A DNA stretch of 64,000 nucleotides from Xanthomarina sp. F1114. GTDB lineage: Bacteria; Bacteroidota; Bacteroidia; Flavobacteriales; Flavobacteriaceae. This document shows positions 46,850 through 57,500 of this stretch, piece by piece. The stretch spans positions 99,426-163,425 of the forward strand of contig NZ_JAPMLL010000010.1 of NCBI RefSeq assembly GCF_026410255.1. The letters run 5' to 3'. The position numbers and the translations under genes are program-made. Below the pieces are notes generated by a model, which did no database searches, had not been told where the DNA came from, and saw only the letters and a program-made list of their open reading frames with translations. Position 1 is the first letter of the stretch, and each line of letters starts with the position of its first letter.

Positions 46850-46892
46850 TTAATCTAAAAACTATATAAACATGTTGTGCAAAAATAAACAT

Positions 46893-46920
46893 AAAAAAAC
46901 CCAAGGTCTTCACCTTGGGT
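46893..46920 (-). terminator. Hairpin terminator after the DUF4293 gene
   Basis: ACCCAAGGT (46899-46907) pairs with ACCTTGGGT (46912-46920), followed on the minus strand by seven T residues. The stop codon of the DUF4293 gene is 30 bases upstream. Confidence 0.88.
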
Positions 46921-46950
46921 TCACGCACTAATACTACTAAGATGTTAGGT

Positions 46951-47361
46951 TTATCTCAATCGATCTACAGATTTTACAAGATCTTCATCCTTTTTAATGG
47001 CCTTATTGGCTAGTGCCAACAACACGATAGAAATAATAGGAAGGAAAATCCCAATACCTTTCTCTGAAACTTCCGTTTCTCCAGATACATTTAGAGAGCG
47101 ATACAAAAACAACCCTAGTAAAAAAAAGTTTAATATTATATTTAATCGTCCCAACATAAATTGAGACTTTCTATGTTTATATCTTAAAATAGCTGAAATT
47201 GACAAAATTGCAGACACCAAAAACATAGCGAAAATATAATTTATATCATTTGCATAAATTTTTACATCTTCTGGATTTGTCCACAATTCAAACACATATA
47301 TAAGTCCTCCAGAAACTCCTGCAGCAAGTAAAAGATATATAGTTTGGATTCTTTGTAACAT
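46951..47361 (-). CDS. DUF4293 family membrane protein
   Basis: A 136-residue protein starting MLQRIQTIYLLLAAGVSGGL, with four membrane segments (about residues 5-25, 42-60, 70-88, 102-120) and a charged C-terminal tail (KAIKKDEDLVKSVDRLR). The MLQRIQTIYLL start and four-helix form are the DUF4293 pattern of Bacteroidota, function unknown. In this phylum it is commonly found next to rho, as here, divergently with 196 bases between the starts. Confidence 0.92.
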   Translation of the reverse strand: MLQRIQTIYLLLAAGVSGGLIYVFELWTNPEDVKIYANDINYIFAMFLVSAILSISAILRYKHRKSQFMLGRLNIILNFFLLGLFLYRSLNVSGETEVSEKGIGIFLPIISIVLLALANKAIKKDEDLVKSVDRLR

Positions 47362-47557
47362 TATTTGTCATTATTTACAGCGGCAAAAATATGCTTTCTT
47401 TTTAATAATTTAACTAAAATAAATAAAATAAAGTTGTATAATTGCAGTAACAAATCACAACTACCACAGTTGTAGGCTGTTATTCTTCAGAATAAAATCT
47501 ATTTTTTTCAGAAAAATTCAATTTTAATATTTAATACAAATATTCAATTCAACATAA

Positions 47558-49252
47558 ATGTTTGAAATCTCACAGTTAAAAGAAATGAAGCTTCCTGAGT
47601 TGCAGGAAATAGCTAAAAAACTGAACGTGGCTAAATATCGTTCATTAAAAAAATTAGATTTAGTATATCAAATACTAGATCACCAAGCAACTAATCCAAA
47701 AGCAGTAAAAGAAGTTGTTAAAGAGGAAACTCAAAAAGATGTTTCACCAAAAAAGCAGCCAAGAGAACGCATAAAGCGTCCTGTAAAATCAGCTAAAAAA
47801 TCTGATAATACACCAGCTACTGATAAAAAAGAAACAGTAAAGGCCAAAACTGAAGATTCTAAGAAAGAAGCTCCAACCAAAGATGCTTCTATAAGAGAAA
47901 CTCCAAAAGCTGATACAAAAAGACCTCCACAGCAAAAATCTTCTAAACCAGTACATAATAAGGATAGCAAAACAAAGGAGAGTCATTCTAAAGACAAAGA
48001 AGAAAAAAAGAACAATCCTAAAAGCGATAATCAAAATCGTTCAAAAAGAGATAACAAACACCAGAACAAGAATCAAAACTCTGGGAGCAACGGAAATAAG
48101 GACACTAGAAACAGATATAGAGAACCAGATTTTGAATTTGATGCTATTATAGAAAGTGAAGGTGTTTTAGATGTCATGCAAGATGGGTATGGATTTTTAC
48201 GTTCTTCGGATTATAACTACTTATCTTCTCCAGATGATATTTATGTCTCTCAATCTCAAATCCGTTTATTCGGTTTAAAGAAAGGTGACACCGTTTTAGG
48301 AAATGTAAGACCTCCAAAAGAAGGTGAAAAGTATTTTCCTCTAATAAAGGTTATAAAGATTAATGGTCTTAATCCAGAAGTTGTTAGAGACAGAGTGTCT
48401 TTCGAACATTTAACGCCACTTTTTCCTCAAGAAAAATTTAATTTGGCAGATAAGCAAAGTACTATTTCTACTAGAATTATGGATTTGTTTTCACCTATTG
48501 GAAAAGGGCAACGTGGAATGATTGTTTCTCAACCAAAAACGGGAAAAACCATGTTACTTAAAGATGTGGCAAATGCTATTGCTGCCAATCATCCAGAAGT
48601 ATATCAAATGATCTTGTTAATAGATGAACGTCCAGAAGAAGTAACAGACATGCAACGTAATGTTCGTGGCGAAGTTATTGCTTCCACTTTCGATAAAGAA
48701 GCACACGAGCATGTTAAAATTGCAGATATTGTTTTAGAAAAAGCAAAAAGACTTGTAGAATGTGGACACGATGTAGTAATTCTTTTAGATTCTATTACTC
48801 GTTTAGCTAGAGCATACAATACGGTACAACCGCCTTCAGGAAAAATATTAAGTGGTGGTGTTGATGCGAATGCACTTCATAAACCAAAACGTTTCTTTGG
48901 TGCTGCTAGAAATATTGAAAATGGAGGATCTTTAACAATTATTGCTACCGCTTTAACCGAAACAGGTTCTAAGATGGATGAAGTAATTTTTGAAGAGTTT
49001 AAAGGAACAGGTAATATGGAATTACAATTAGACAGAAAAATTTCTAATCGTAGAATTTTCCCTGCTATCGACTTAACTTCTTCTAGTACGCGTAGAGATG
49101 ATATTTTACTAGAAAGCAGTACCATTCAAAGAATGTGGGTAATGAGAAAGTATCTAGCAGATATGAATCCTGTAGAAGCTATGGAATTTATTAATGAACG
49201 ATTTAAACAGACTAGAAACAACGAAGAGTTTCTAATTTCCATGAATGGATAA
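47558..49252 (+). CDS. rho: Transcription termination factor Rho
   Basis: A 564-residue Rho. Residues 1-45 are the Rho N/SAP-like helical domain ([20 protein letters not shown]). Residues about 55-185 are a Lys/Glu/Ser/Asn-rich insertion of low complexity. Residues about 190-275 form the cold-shock RNA-binding domain ([20 protein letters not shown]). The hexameric ATPase carries Walker A in [16 protein letters not shown] near residue 325 and the Q/R loops later. It ends transcription 3' of unstructured RNA. The insertion makes it about 145 residues longer than E. coli Rho (419), which is usual for Bacteroidota. Confidence 0.95.
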   Translation: MFEISQLKEMKLPELQEIAKKLNVAKYRSLKKLDLVYQILDHQATNPKAVKEVVKEETQKDVSPKKQPRERIKRPVKSAKKSDNTPATDKKETVKAKTEDSKKEAPTKDASIRETPKADTKRPPQQKSSKPVHNKDSKTKESHSKDKEEKKNNPKSDNQNRSKRDNKHQNKNQNSGSNGNKDTRNRYREPDFEFDAIIESEGVLDVMQDGYGFLRSSDYNYLSSPDDIYVSQSQIRLFGLKKGDTVLGNVRPPKEGEKYFPLIKVIKINGLNPEVVRDRVSFEHLTPLFPQEKFNLADKQSTISTRIMDLFSPIGKGQRGMIVSQPKTGKTMLLKDVANAIAANHPEVYQMILLIDERPEEVTDMQRNVRGEVIASTFDKEAHEHVKIADIVLEKAKRLVECGHDVVILLDSITRLARAYNTVQPPSGKILSGGVDANALHKPKRFFGAARNIENGGSLTIIATALTETGSKMDEVIFEEFKGTGNMELQLDRKISNRRIFPAIDLTSSSTRRDDILLESSTIQRMWVMRKYLADMNPVEAMEFINERFKQTRNNEEFLISMNG

Positions 49253-49282
49253 AACTCTCTAGAGTAATTATAATAAAAAGAT

Positions 49283-49311
49283 AAAGCCTCGATTACATCG
49301 AGGCTTTTCTT
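49283..49311 (+). terminator. Hairpin terminator after rho
   Basis: AAAGCCTCGAT (49283-49293) and ATCGAGGCTTT (49297-49307) are exact inverted arms with a three-base loop, then a T-rich tail. Confidence 0.9.
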
Positions 49312-49346
49312 TTATATACTATATGATAGAATTTAAAAACAGAGCA

Positions 49347-49380
49347 TAAAAAAAACCTTCCAACATACATTGAAAGGTTT
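49347..49380 (-). terminator. Hairpin terminator after rpsT
   Basis: AAACCTTCCAA pairs with TTGAAAGGTTT with one mismatch, and the minus strand continues with eight T residues. The rpsT stop is 28 bases upstream. Confidence 0.82.
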
Positions 49381-49407
49381 GTTATAGAATTCCTTCTATT
49401 TATTATC

Positions 49408-49659
49408 TTATAAAGAAGCTATATGCTTAGTTAAGTTAGATTTTAAATTCGCTGCTTTATTAGCATGAATAATATTCTTCTTTGCTAACTTATCAATCAT
49501 AGACATGATATCTGGAAAAGCTGCTTGAGCTTCTTCCTTAGATTCCATCTCGCGGAACTTTTTAATAGCACTACGAGTTGTTCTATGCTTATATCTATTA
49601 GTTAAACGTTTTGTTTCGTTACTTCTAATTCTCTTTAATGCTGACTTATGATTTGCCAT
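49408..49659 (-). CDS. rpsT: Small ribosomal subunit protein bS20
   Basis: An 83-residue, strongly basic helical protein: MANHKSALKRIRSNETKRLT, then NRYKHRTTRSAIKKFREMES, and KLAKKNIIHANKAANLKSNL near the C-terminus, the standard bS20 pattern. It binds 16S rRNA in the body of the small subunit. It is preceded by tRNA-Glu on the same strand, 28 bases away, and followed by a terminator. Confidence 0.96.
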   Translation of the reverse strand: MANHKSALKRIRSNETKRLTNRYKHRTTRSAIKKFREMESKEEAQAAFPDIMSMIDKLAKKNIIHANKAANLKSNLTKHIASL

Positions 49660-49687
49660 TATATTCTTCTTTCTTTAATAAAAATTG

Positions 49688-49759
49688 TAGCCCGTAGGGG
49701 AATCGAACCCCTCTTACCAGGATGAAAACCTGGCGTCCTAGCCGATAGACGAACGGGCC
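49688..49759 (-). tRNA. tRNA-Glu (anticodon TTC)
   Basis: A 72-base cloverleaf on the minus strand. The acceptor GGCCCGT pairs with ACGGGCT (one G-U). The anticodon stem CCAGG/CCTGG carries loop TTTTCAT with anticodon TTC, and the T arm is GAGGG/CCCCT-like with loop TTCGATT. The discriminator is A and CCA is not encoded. It decodes GAA and GAG. Confidence 0.95.
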
Positions 49760-49955
49760 ATTATCTTTTGAGTGTGCAAATATATATTATTATATTTTAA
49801 TTTGCAATACATCATTTCAAAATAACTTACAATGTTTCCATTGTTAACTTTCAAGAGACAACTTTTGTTGCTTTATGTCTTTCAAGCGGCTGCAAAAATA
49901 CAACTATTTTTAAATGTTGCAACACCAAATCGATATTTTTTTAAAAATTTTTCAA

Positions 49956-51434
49956 TTAATACGCTTTTGCAAATAAAACTCTCGTTTTTGAAGGCTTCCC
50001 GGAGTACACACAAGTACCGTTTTCAGGAACCTCATCCGTAGGAATACATCTAATAGTTGCCTTAGTTAGTTCTTTAATTTTAGTTTCCGTTTCTTCAGTT
50101 CCATCCCAGTGAGCTGAAATAAATCCGCCTTTGTCTTCTAAAACCTTTTTAAAGTCTTCAAATGTATCCACTAAAGTAATATGCGAGTCTCTAAAATCTA
50201 ATGCTTTCTTATATAGGGTATTCTGAATTTCTGTCATTAAACTTTCAACTCTAGCTGTTAAATTATCTAAAGCAATAACCTCTTTAGTCAAAGTATCTCT
50301 TCTAGCCAATTCTACAGTTCCGTTTTCCAGATCCTTAGGTCCAATAGCAATTCGTAAAGGTACACCTTGCAATTCGTGCTGAGCAAACTTAGCTCCTGGT
50401 CTAAGCGTGGTTCTATCGTCGTATTTTACGGATATATGTTTAGCTCTTAAATCGCTAATCATTAAATTTGCTAGTTTCGAGATTTCCTCAAACTGTTCAT
50501 CAGTTTTATAGATAGGCACAATTACCACCTGATTAGGAGCTAGATTTGGAGGAAGAACTAGACCTTTATCATCACTGTGAGTCATAATTAAAGCTCCCAT
50601 CAACCTTGTTGAAACCCCCCAAGAAGTTGCCCAAACATAATCTTGTTTACCTTCTTTGTTTGTAAACTTTACATCGAATGCTTTGGCGAAGTTTTGTCCT
50701 AAAAAATGAGATGTTCCTGCTTGCAAAGCTTTTCCATCTTGCATTAAAGCTTCAATACAATAAGTGTCTACTGCTCCTGCAAAACGCTCGCTTTCTGTTT
50801 TAACACCTTTTACCACTGGAATAGCCATAAAGTTTTCAGCAAAATTTGCATACACATTATTCATTAATTCAGCTTCTTTTATAGCCTCCTCTCTAGTTTC
50901 GTGGGCTGTATGTCCTTCTTGCCATAAAAACTCGGCTGTACGTAAAAATAAACGAGTTCTCATTTCCCAACGCACCACATTAGCCCATTGATTAATTAAT
51001 AAAGGCAAATCTCTATAAGATTGAATCCATCCTTTATAGGTATTCCAAATAATAGCCTCGCTCGTTGGTCTAACAATAAGCTCTTCTTCTAACTTAGCTT
51101 CAGGATCCACACGTAATTTTCCTGGACTATCCGGATCGTTTTGTAATCTATAATGTGTAACAATTGCACATTCTTTAGCAAAACCTTCAGCATTTTTTTC
51201 TTCGGCTTCAAACAAGCTTTTAGGCACAAATAGTGGAAAATATGCATTTTGATGTCCTGTCTCTTTAAACATTCTATCTAGTTCAGCTTGCATCTTTTCC
51301 CAGATAGCGTAGCCATAAGGTTTAATAACCATACAGCCTCTAACAGCAGAGTTTTCTGCAAGATCTGCCTTGACAACAAGTTCGTTATACCATTTGGAAT
51401 AATCTTCGGCTCTACTTGTAAGATTTTTACTCAT
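49956..51434 (-). CDS. proS: Prolyl-tRNA synthetase (archaeal/eukaryotic-like type)
   Basis: A 492-residue class II synthetase of the form without an editing insert. It starts [20 protein letters not shown]. Class II motif 2 is seen in [26 protein letters not shown], and [20 protein letters not shown] and [16 protein letters not shown] are characteristic. An anticodon-binding domain occupies residues about 290-400 and a C-terminal zinc/CYSGKP-type tail ([17 protein letters not shown]) ends the protein. It charges tRNA-Pro. Bacteroidota commonly use this archaeal-type ProS. Confidence 0.95.
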   Translation of the reverse strand: MSKNLTSRAEDYSKWYNELVVKADLAENSAVRGCMVIKPYGYAIWEKMQAELDRMFKETGHQNAYFPLFVPKSLFEAEEKNAEGFAKECAIVTHYRLQNDPDSPGKLRVDPEAKLEEELIVRPTSEAIIWNTYKGWIQSYRDLPLLINQWANVVRWEMRTRLFLRTAEFLWQEGHTAHETREEAIKEAELMNNVYANFAENFMAIPVVKGVKTESERFAGAVDTYCIEALMQDGKALQAGTSHFLGQNFAKAFDVKFTNKEGKQDYVWATSWGVSTRLMGALIMTHSDDKGLVLPPNLAPNQVVIVPIYKTDEQFEEISKLANLMISDLRAKHISVKYDDRTTLRPGAKFAQHELQGVPLRIAIGPKDLENGTVELARRDTLTKEVIALDNLTARVESLMTEIQNTLYKKALDFRDSHITLVDTFEDFKKVLEDKGGFISAHWDGTEETETKIKELTKATIRCIPTDEVPENGTCVYSGKPSKTRVLFAKAY

Positions 51435-51489
51435 ATTCAGGGTTTTGGCACAAAAATTGTGATTATGTTAAATATATATAATAGTTGCG

Positions 51490-51517
51490 CAAAACTAACT
51501 ATTTTTGTTATGTTCAA
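51490..51517 (-). promoter_or_regulatory. Promoter of proS
   Basis: On the minus strand TTG (complement of 51515-51517) and TAGTTTTG (complement of 51490-51497) are 17 bases apart, matching the Bacteroidota consensus. The -7 element is 55 bases before the proS ATG at 51434. Confidence 0.65.
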
Positions 51518-51535
51518 CAATAAAATTCAATAGAT

Positions 51536-52558
51536 ATGCAAATTAATAACTCCTTTTTAACCAAAGTACCAATAACAGCCGTTTTTGGCTTGTTTTTTGT
51601 CTTGGCTTCTTGTGGATCGTCACAGTATGCTGTACAGGACAACGATGGTATTTATGGTTCAGATCCACAAGTTGAATATCAAGAAGAGGCTGTTGCAACC
51701 GCAGGTACAGAAACAAACAGCAATAATTACTATAAAAATTATTTCAAAGAGAAATCCTTAGAATATCAATTGCCAGAAGAAAACGAAGATGATGTTTTTA
51801 CAGATGTTGATTCTTATGAAGGTGATTATGCCGAAACTCAAGACTCCGTAGACGTAGAATACAACAATTATGCTGGATGGGGAGAAGAAAGCAACAGCAA
51901 TGTTTCCATTAGTATAGGTATGGGCGTTGGTTTTGGTTATGGATACGGTTGGGGTTACAACCCTTGGTACTCTCCATATTACTACGGAGGTTTTTACCCA
52001 TATTATGGCTATGGTTGGGGCTACCCATATTACCCGTATTACCCATATTATTATGGCGGAGGTTATTACGGTGGTCGAGGTGTAGCTTATAACTATGGTA
52101 GACGTGGATCTAGATACTACGGAAACAATTATTATAACAATAGAAACTCTCATTATTACAATTCTAGAACGAGAAGTAATGCTGCTTCTTTAGGTTATTC
52201 TACACCAAGAACAAGATCTAATAATGTAATAGGACGTGCAAACACCACAAGATCGAACTCTACTGTTAGACCAAGAACTAGAGGTAATTCTACTGTGAGT
52301 CCTAACACAACAGTTAGACCAAGAACAAGAGGTAACTCTAATCCGTCAAGCCCTAAACCAAGAACAACCACTAGACCTAAAACAAAGTCAAGTCCTAAAT
52401 CTAACAATACGGTAAAACCTAGAACTAGAACAAATTCTACACCGCGTTCCACTAGTCCGTCTAGATCTTATACACCCAACAGATCTTTTGGTAACTCGCC
52501 ATCCCGTTCGTTTGGTGGTGGAGGAAGAAGTTTTGGTGGAGGTCGAGGCAGAAGGTAG
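51536..52558 (+). CDS. Low-complexity Gly/Tyr-rich lipoprotein with Arg/Ser/Thr-rich tail
   Basis: A 340-residue lipoprotein with signal MQINNSFLTKVPITAVFGLF and lipobox LASC (Cys near residue 27). Residues about 30-120 are acidic and rich in Asn/Glu/Asp. Residues about 125-185 are dominated by Gly, Tyr, Trp and Pro (for example GMGVGFGYGYGWGYNPWYSP). Residues 190-340 are strongly basic with Arg/Ser/Thr/Asn repeats (RPRTRGNST occurs twice) and end in GGGGRSFGGGRGRR. No known fold. Such charge-segregated sequence resembles adhesive or phase-separating proteins, but this is inference. It is 34 bases upstream of a FadL-like barrel gene on the same strand and divergent from proS. Confidence 0.8.
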   Translation: MQINNSFLTKVPITAVFGLFFVLASCGSSQYAVQDNDGIYGSDPQVEYQEEAVATAGTETNSNNYYKNYFKEKSLEYQLPEENEDDVFTDVDSYEGDYAETQDSVDVEYNNYAGWGEESNSNVSISIGMGVGFGYGYGWGYNPWYSPYYYGGFYPYYGYGWGYPYYPYYPYYYGGGYYGGRGVAYNYGRRGSRYYGNNYYNNRNSHYYNSRTRSNAASLGYSTPRTRSNNVIGRANTTRSNSTVRPRTRGNSTVSPNTTVRPRTRGNSNPSSPKPRTTTRPKTKSSPKSNNTVKPRTRTNSTPRSTSPSRSYTPNRSFGNSPSRSFGGGGRSFGGGRGRR

Positions 52559-52592
52559 AATTCTATAGAGTGAAAAAGAAAAAAGAAAAATT

Positions 52593-54128
52593 ATGAAAAA
52601 GTTACTTTTAATGTTCGCTGGGGTGTTTGCTATCACTTACACGAACGCTCAAGACGTTACGGACGCCTTACGATATTCTAGTGATGAAATTCAGGGAACC
52701 GCAAGATACAGAGGTCTAAGTGGTGCTTTTGGAGCTCTAGGTGGAGACATGAGTGCCGTAAGTATCAATCCTGCTGGCTCGGCTGTATTTAACGACAGTC
52801 ATATATCTTTATCCTTGTCAAATAATAACTTTAAAAATGACGTTCGGTATTTTAATGGTTTTAACACCTCAAAAGAATCGAGTATCGACTTAAATCAAGC
52901 TGGAGCTTCCTTTGTTTTTAACAATAGGAACAGCGATTCTAAGTGGTCTAAGTTTGTTTTTAGTGCAGCTTATGATAAGGTTCAAAACTACAACAACGAT
53001 TGGTTGGCTACTGGAGTCAATTCAACTTCTATAGATAGATATTTTTTAGATATTACAGAAAATCAATCTATTCCCTTTGGAGTTCTAAAACTTCAACCTG
53101 GAGAATATTTAGAAGAAGCTTATGCAGATATTGGATCGAACCCAAATTACGGCTACTCGTTTCAACAAGTGTTTCTAGGATATTGGGCAGGAATTATTGA
53201 CCCTGTAAATATGGACAATAGTACCAATGATGACGAAACAAACTATATGTCTAATACTGCTCCTGCAACTTCATTCTACCAAGAGTATTATTACGCTGCT
53301 AAAGGTTATAATGGAAAATTTACATTAAACTTTGCGACCTCTTATGATGATAAATTATACTTAGGAGTTAATCTAAACTCGCATTTTATTAATTACGATA
53401 AGTTTACTAGTTTTTACGAGAATAATGCAAATCCTAACTCTTTTGCTAAGGACATTCTTTTTGAAAATTGGCTATCTACAATAGGTTCAGGGTTTTCTTT
53501 TCAACTAGGAGCCATTGCAAAAATTACAGATGGTCTTAGATTAGGTTTGTCTTACAACTCCCCTACCTGGTTCCGAATTGAGGAAGAACTAATTCAAGGA
53601 ATAGACTCTAATATAGCCGATCAGGATATAGGCTACATTTCAAACATTATAAATATATATCCAGTCTATAAACTACAAAGTCCTGGAAAATATACCGGTA
53701 GTTTGGCTTATATTTTTGGATCATATGGTTTAATCAGTTTCGATTATTCTTTAAAAGATTATGGAAACACTAAATTTAAACCGACTTCCGATCCTTATTT
53801 TACTAGTCAGAACAGAGCTATGAGCAATCAATTAACAACGGCCTCCACCATTAAGGTTGGTGGTGAACTTAGATTAAACCAAGTTAGCTTAAGAGCTGGT
53901 TACAGATTTGAAGAAAGTCCGTATAAAAACAAAAACACTCTTAGCGATTTAAACGGTTATTCTTTAGGTTTGGGTTATAATTTTGGTGGTTTTAGAATGG
54001 ATGTGGCTTTCGATCAGGCTAAGCAATCTTCGGAATATAGATTATACAACAACTCTGGGTTTCCTAGCAGTGCAAGCATAGACTCTAGACTTAGTAACGT
54101 TACTTTGTCTGTTGCCTTTAATTTGTAA
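52593..54128 (+). CDS. FadL/OmpP1-like outer membrane protein
   Basis: A 511-residue outer membrane beta-barrel with signal peptide MKKLLLMFAGVFAITYTNAQ, then DVTDALRYSSDEIQGTARYR and GLSGAFGALGGDMSAVSINP, the N-terminal hatch-like motif of the FadL/OmpP1/TodX family. The C-terminus SNVTLSVAFNL ends in the amphipathic strand typical of barrel assembly. The family transports hydrophobic compounds such as fatty acids; in Bacteroidota the exact substrate is rarely known and hemin receptor is a frequent label. It follows the Gly/Tyr-rich lipoprotein by 34 bases and is likely co-transcribed. Confidence 0.87.
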   Translation: MKKLLLMFAGVFAITYTNAQDVTDALRYSSDEIQGTARYRGLSGAFGALGGDMSAVSINPAGSAVFNDSHISLSLSNNNFKNDVRYFNGFNTSKESSIDLNQAGASFVFNNRNSDSKWSKFVFSAAYDKVQNYNNDWLATGVNSTSIDRYFLDITENQSIPFGVLKLQPGEYLEEAYADIGSNPNYGYSFQQVFLGYWAGIIDPVNMDNSTNDDETNYMSNTAPATSFYQEYYYAAKGYNGKFTLNFATSYDDKLYLGVNLNSHFINYDKFTSFYENNANPNSFAKDILFENWLSTIGSGFSFQLGAIAKITDGLRLGLSYNSPTWFRIEEELIQGIDSNIADQDIGYISNIINIYPVYKLQSPGKYTGSLAYIFGSYGLISFDYSLKDYGNTKFKPTSDPYFTSQNRAMSNQLTTASTIKVGGELRLNQVSLRAGYRFEESPYKNKNTLSDLNGYSLGLGYNFGGFRMDVAFDQAKQSSEYRLYNNSGFPSSASIDSRLSNVTLSVAFNL

Positions 54129-54151
54129 GCAAAATCATATTATAGAAAACT

Positions 54152-54188
54152 AAAACTCGAACAGATTTATTTTTGTTTGAGTTTTTTT
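54152..54188 (+). terminator. Hairpin terminator after the FadL-like gene
   Basis: AAAACTCGAACA pairs with TGTTTGAGTTTT with one mismatch, followed by further T residues. Confidence 0.82.
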
Positions 54189-54531
54189 TTATGCTTAATC
54201 TTAAGATTCTAGACAACTTATTACGCTACTCTTAAATTACAAGGGCTCAAACTTCATGCTGAATGGTCTTTTATAAATTCTAATAGACTTCAAAAGAAAT
54301 TACAATAATAAGGGTTGTAAATTTAGTCTTCTATACTCTTCTATTTTTAAAAGTTAAAATGAATGAATTCTAGGAAGCTATAACAACAAATGTTACGCAA
54401 AATATACGCCGTAAGAGTTTTATTCTACATCGTTTAATAACGATATATTAATTTAGAATACAATATAATTCTCTACATATAAATGGTATTTAAACGCCTC
54501 TTAATAATAAGAATTACGTCATCTAAAAGAA
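54189..54531. other. Intergenic region between convergent genes
   Basis: About 340 AT-rich bases between the FadL-like gene and the giant surface protein gene. Only the flanking terminators are recognised. No frame with protein-like composition, no tRNA and no repeat shared with the rest of the window was found. Confidence 0.5.
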
Positions 54532-54572
54532 AAAACTCAGACATGTTAGACACGTCTGAGTTTTTTTTATTA
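54532..54572. terminator. Hairpin terminator after the giant surface protein gene
   Basis: AAAACTCAGAC pairs with GTCTGAGTTTT over an 11-base loop. T-runs occur on both strands, so it may stop transcription from either side. It is 23 bases after the stop of the minus-strand gene. Confidence 0.85.
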
Positions 54573-54594
54573 ATTATATTTAATGTAAATGTAT

Positions 54595-57500
54595 TTATCT
54601 CTTTAAACTAAAGTGAGCTTTAAACTCTTTTTGAGGACCTTGACTTTCGCCTAATTCTCTATACTTTATAGTAAACCAGTAATCACTAGACGGCAATAAC
54701 TCGCCATTATAAGTTCCATCCCATCCTGGACCTCCCGGATTAAGTTGCTTCAATAATTTTCCATAACGGTCGTAAATAAAGATTTGAGCATCGTATTGGT
54801 TTTGAATCCCAAAAATCTGCCATGTATCGTTATACCCATCGTTATTTGGAGTAAAGAACAACGGATAATCCATAACTAGAACCGTATCCACTGCTAATCC
54901 ACAACCATTAATATCTCTGGCCTGAATAGTGTGCTCTCCAAATGGCACATTATTAAAAGTATAAGTATTACCATTTGGCTCGTTGCTTAACCACGGCCCA
55001 TTATCTAAACTAAATTCGAATAAAGCAGCTCCGTCCCCCGTAGCTGTTACTTCTATAACATTGCTATTAGCAAAAGCCTGAGTTACAAGTGTAGCCGTTA
55101 AATTTGGTGGAGAACTCAACTGGACAACAGCTGTATCTGAACTTACACAAAGGTTATTATTATCTGTAACAATAACTGTATATGTTCCTTCTACCGTTGG
55201 CATATAAGACGAATCTGTGCTTAATACAACTGTTGGCGCTCCATCTTCAATCCATTCAAAAGTATAAGAAGTAGAACTTAATCCTGTATCCATTAATGGT
55301 GCTCCAATAACTTCGGTTCCATTAAGATTAACACAAATAGTATATACATCTTTTAAATCGAAAGCTGGAATAGGATCTACCTGTAATGTTAAGGGTTTAA
55401 CATCATAACAAATTGAATTTGCGTTTGTATTATTATCTATTCGCACCCAAATAATTTGCGGGTTTGAAGTGTTAACATAAGGAGAAGATGTATCAATAGC
55501 TTCATTCATATTCTCGGCATCATCTTCAGATTCGTAATAAGTAATAATAAAGTTAGCTGGATCTTGTCCGTTTAATAATATGGTGTTTTGCGATAATAAA
55601 TCAAATGCTACTGTATCGTTTGAAGGGTTCCCGTCAAACTCCATATTATCATCACATAAAGCATAAGTGTCATAATTCGGATTCACCTCAGCTGCTTCCT
55701 GAACTTCTATTAAGAAGCTCACTGTTGCAACATCACAAGTTGTAAGTGTGTTTGTAATATTCACAAAAATCTCTTGCGGATTAACAGCTTGTCCTGGGTT
55801 AGCAGGGTCCATCATATTGGTATAAGCTGAAGGGTTTGCAATAGCTCCAGTTCCCGCTTGAGCATCAGCTAAAGTGGTATAATAATTTACTTCAAAGTCT
55901 GGTTCTGGTTGTCCGTTTAAAATAGCATCATTTTGAACGGTTAAATCGAAAGTATAAAAACCATCTGTATTCAATTCACATGCTAAAATATCATCAACAG
56001 GAGTTGTAACTGGTAATGGATTTACAACAATCTCGAACGACACAATTGTATAACATCCCGTGCCATTATCTGCTGGAATATTTGGATCTCCCGTATTGGT
56101 GACACGAACATAAATGGTGCGTGTCTGACTTACATAAGCTGTAGGGTCTGGAATAGCATTAGCTCCAGATTCTGCATCTGCCATGGTTGTATGGTAGGTA
56201 GGTGTTTCATTATAAGCAATCATCATGGCTCCTTCATTTAGAGTAAGATCGAATGCTTCTTCTAAATCTCCAGAGTTAGTATCGTCACACAAATTCAAAT
56301 CTGGTAATACTGGATTTGGCGTTGGTACTGGATTAACTATTAAAGTTAAAGTTGATAAGGCAAAACAATCTACACCGTTTTCTGTAGAAGACACTGTTAC
56401 AAAAATAGTTTGTGGGTTATGTGGAAAACCATCAATAGCCGTATTAGCATAAGCTGTATAATCTGGAATTGGATTATTGGCTGTTACATCTGCCATGGTT
56501 TCAAAATAATTTACCGTCCAAGTAGAGTTCCCTCCTGTAATAACATTGTCTTGAACTGTTAAATCGAAAATAGCATAGCCATCATTATCTATCGTATCAT
56601 CACAAATTTCATAAGATAAAGCTTCAGTTGTTGTTACTGGAACAGGCAATGGATTCACTATTAAATCTAAGGATGTTACCGTAAAACAGGTTGTTGTATT
56701 ATTTTCAACTCGTACCCAAACGGTTTGGTTTGGTGCATTCGAATTGGTAAAGGCTCCAGGTGTTGTAATATAACTTGGAGAAGTTGTTCCCACTTCGGCT
56801 CCTGCCTGATCTGTATAATAAGTAACCGTATAATCTAACGGACTTAAACCATTTAAAATTTCTGTATTACTTGATGTTAAATTGAAGGTAGTCATCCCGT
56901 CTGCTGTACCATCATCGTCACAAAGTACAATTGGATCTGGATGTAATTCAATTTCTGGAGTTTTATCTACATAAATAAAGAAACTAATAATTGTCGGACA
57001 ATCCGTTGTGGCTCCAACATAATCTACACGCACATAAATTTCTTGTTGATCAAGGTAAACGTTATTGTATGGACTACTAAGTGGTTCCACATTGTCAGAT
57101 GCGTTTTGATATGTTTGGTGAAAGCTTACTTCCAAAGCTGGATCTGTTGTAATGAATGGAATGTTGCTATCTAAATCGAAAACACCATAGCCATCATTAT
57201 TTGGATCGCAATAATGTAAATCAGGTGGAATATTTGCGGCTGGAGCTTCTACTACATTTAAGGTTAATGATGTGGTATCAAAACATCCTGTTGTTGCATC
57301 TTCTACTCTTACCCAAACCACTTCGCCATTGTTTCCAATATAGTTTGTTGCCGAAGGAGTTACTTGAGGCGATCCAAAATCTGCTGCTGCTTGAGTATTA
57401 TAATAAGTAACTATATAATTAGTATTCCCACCCGAAATCTCATCATTCTTAACTGTTAAGTCCATTTCGGTCTCGCCATCAGGAATGTTATCATCGCATA

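Noticed and set aside
51758..52153. 131-codon antisense frame over the Gly/Tyr-rich lipoprotein
   Set aside because: Its Ile/Val/Thr-rich sequence is the mirror of the repetitive Gly/Tyr codons; the sense strand has lipobox, start and neighbour support.
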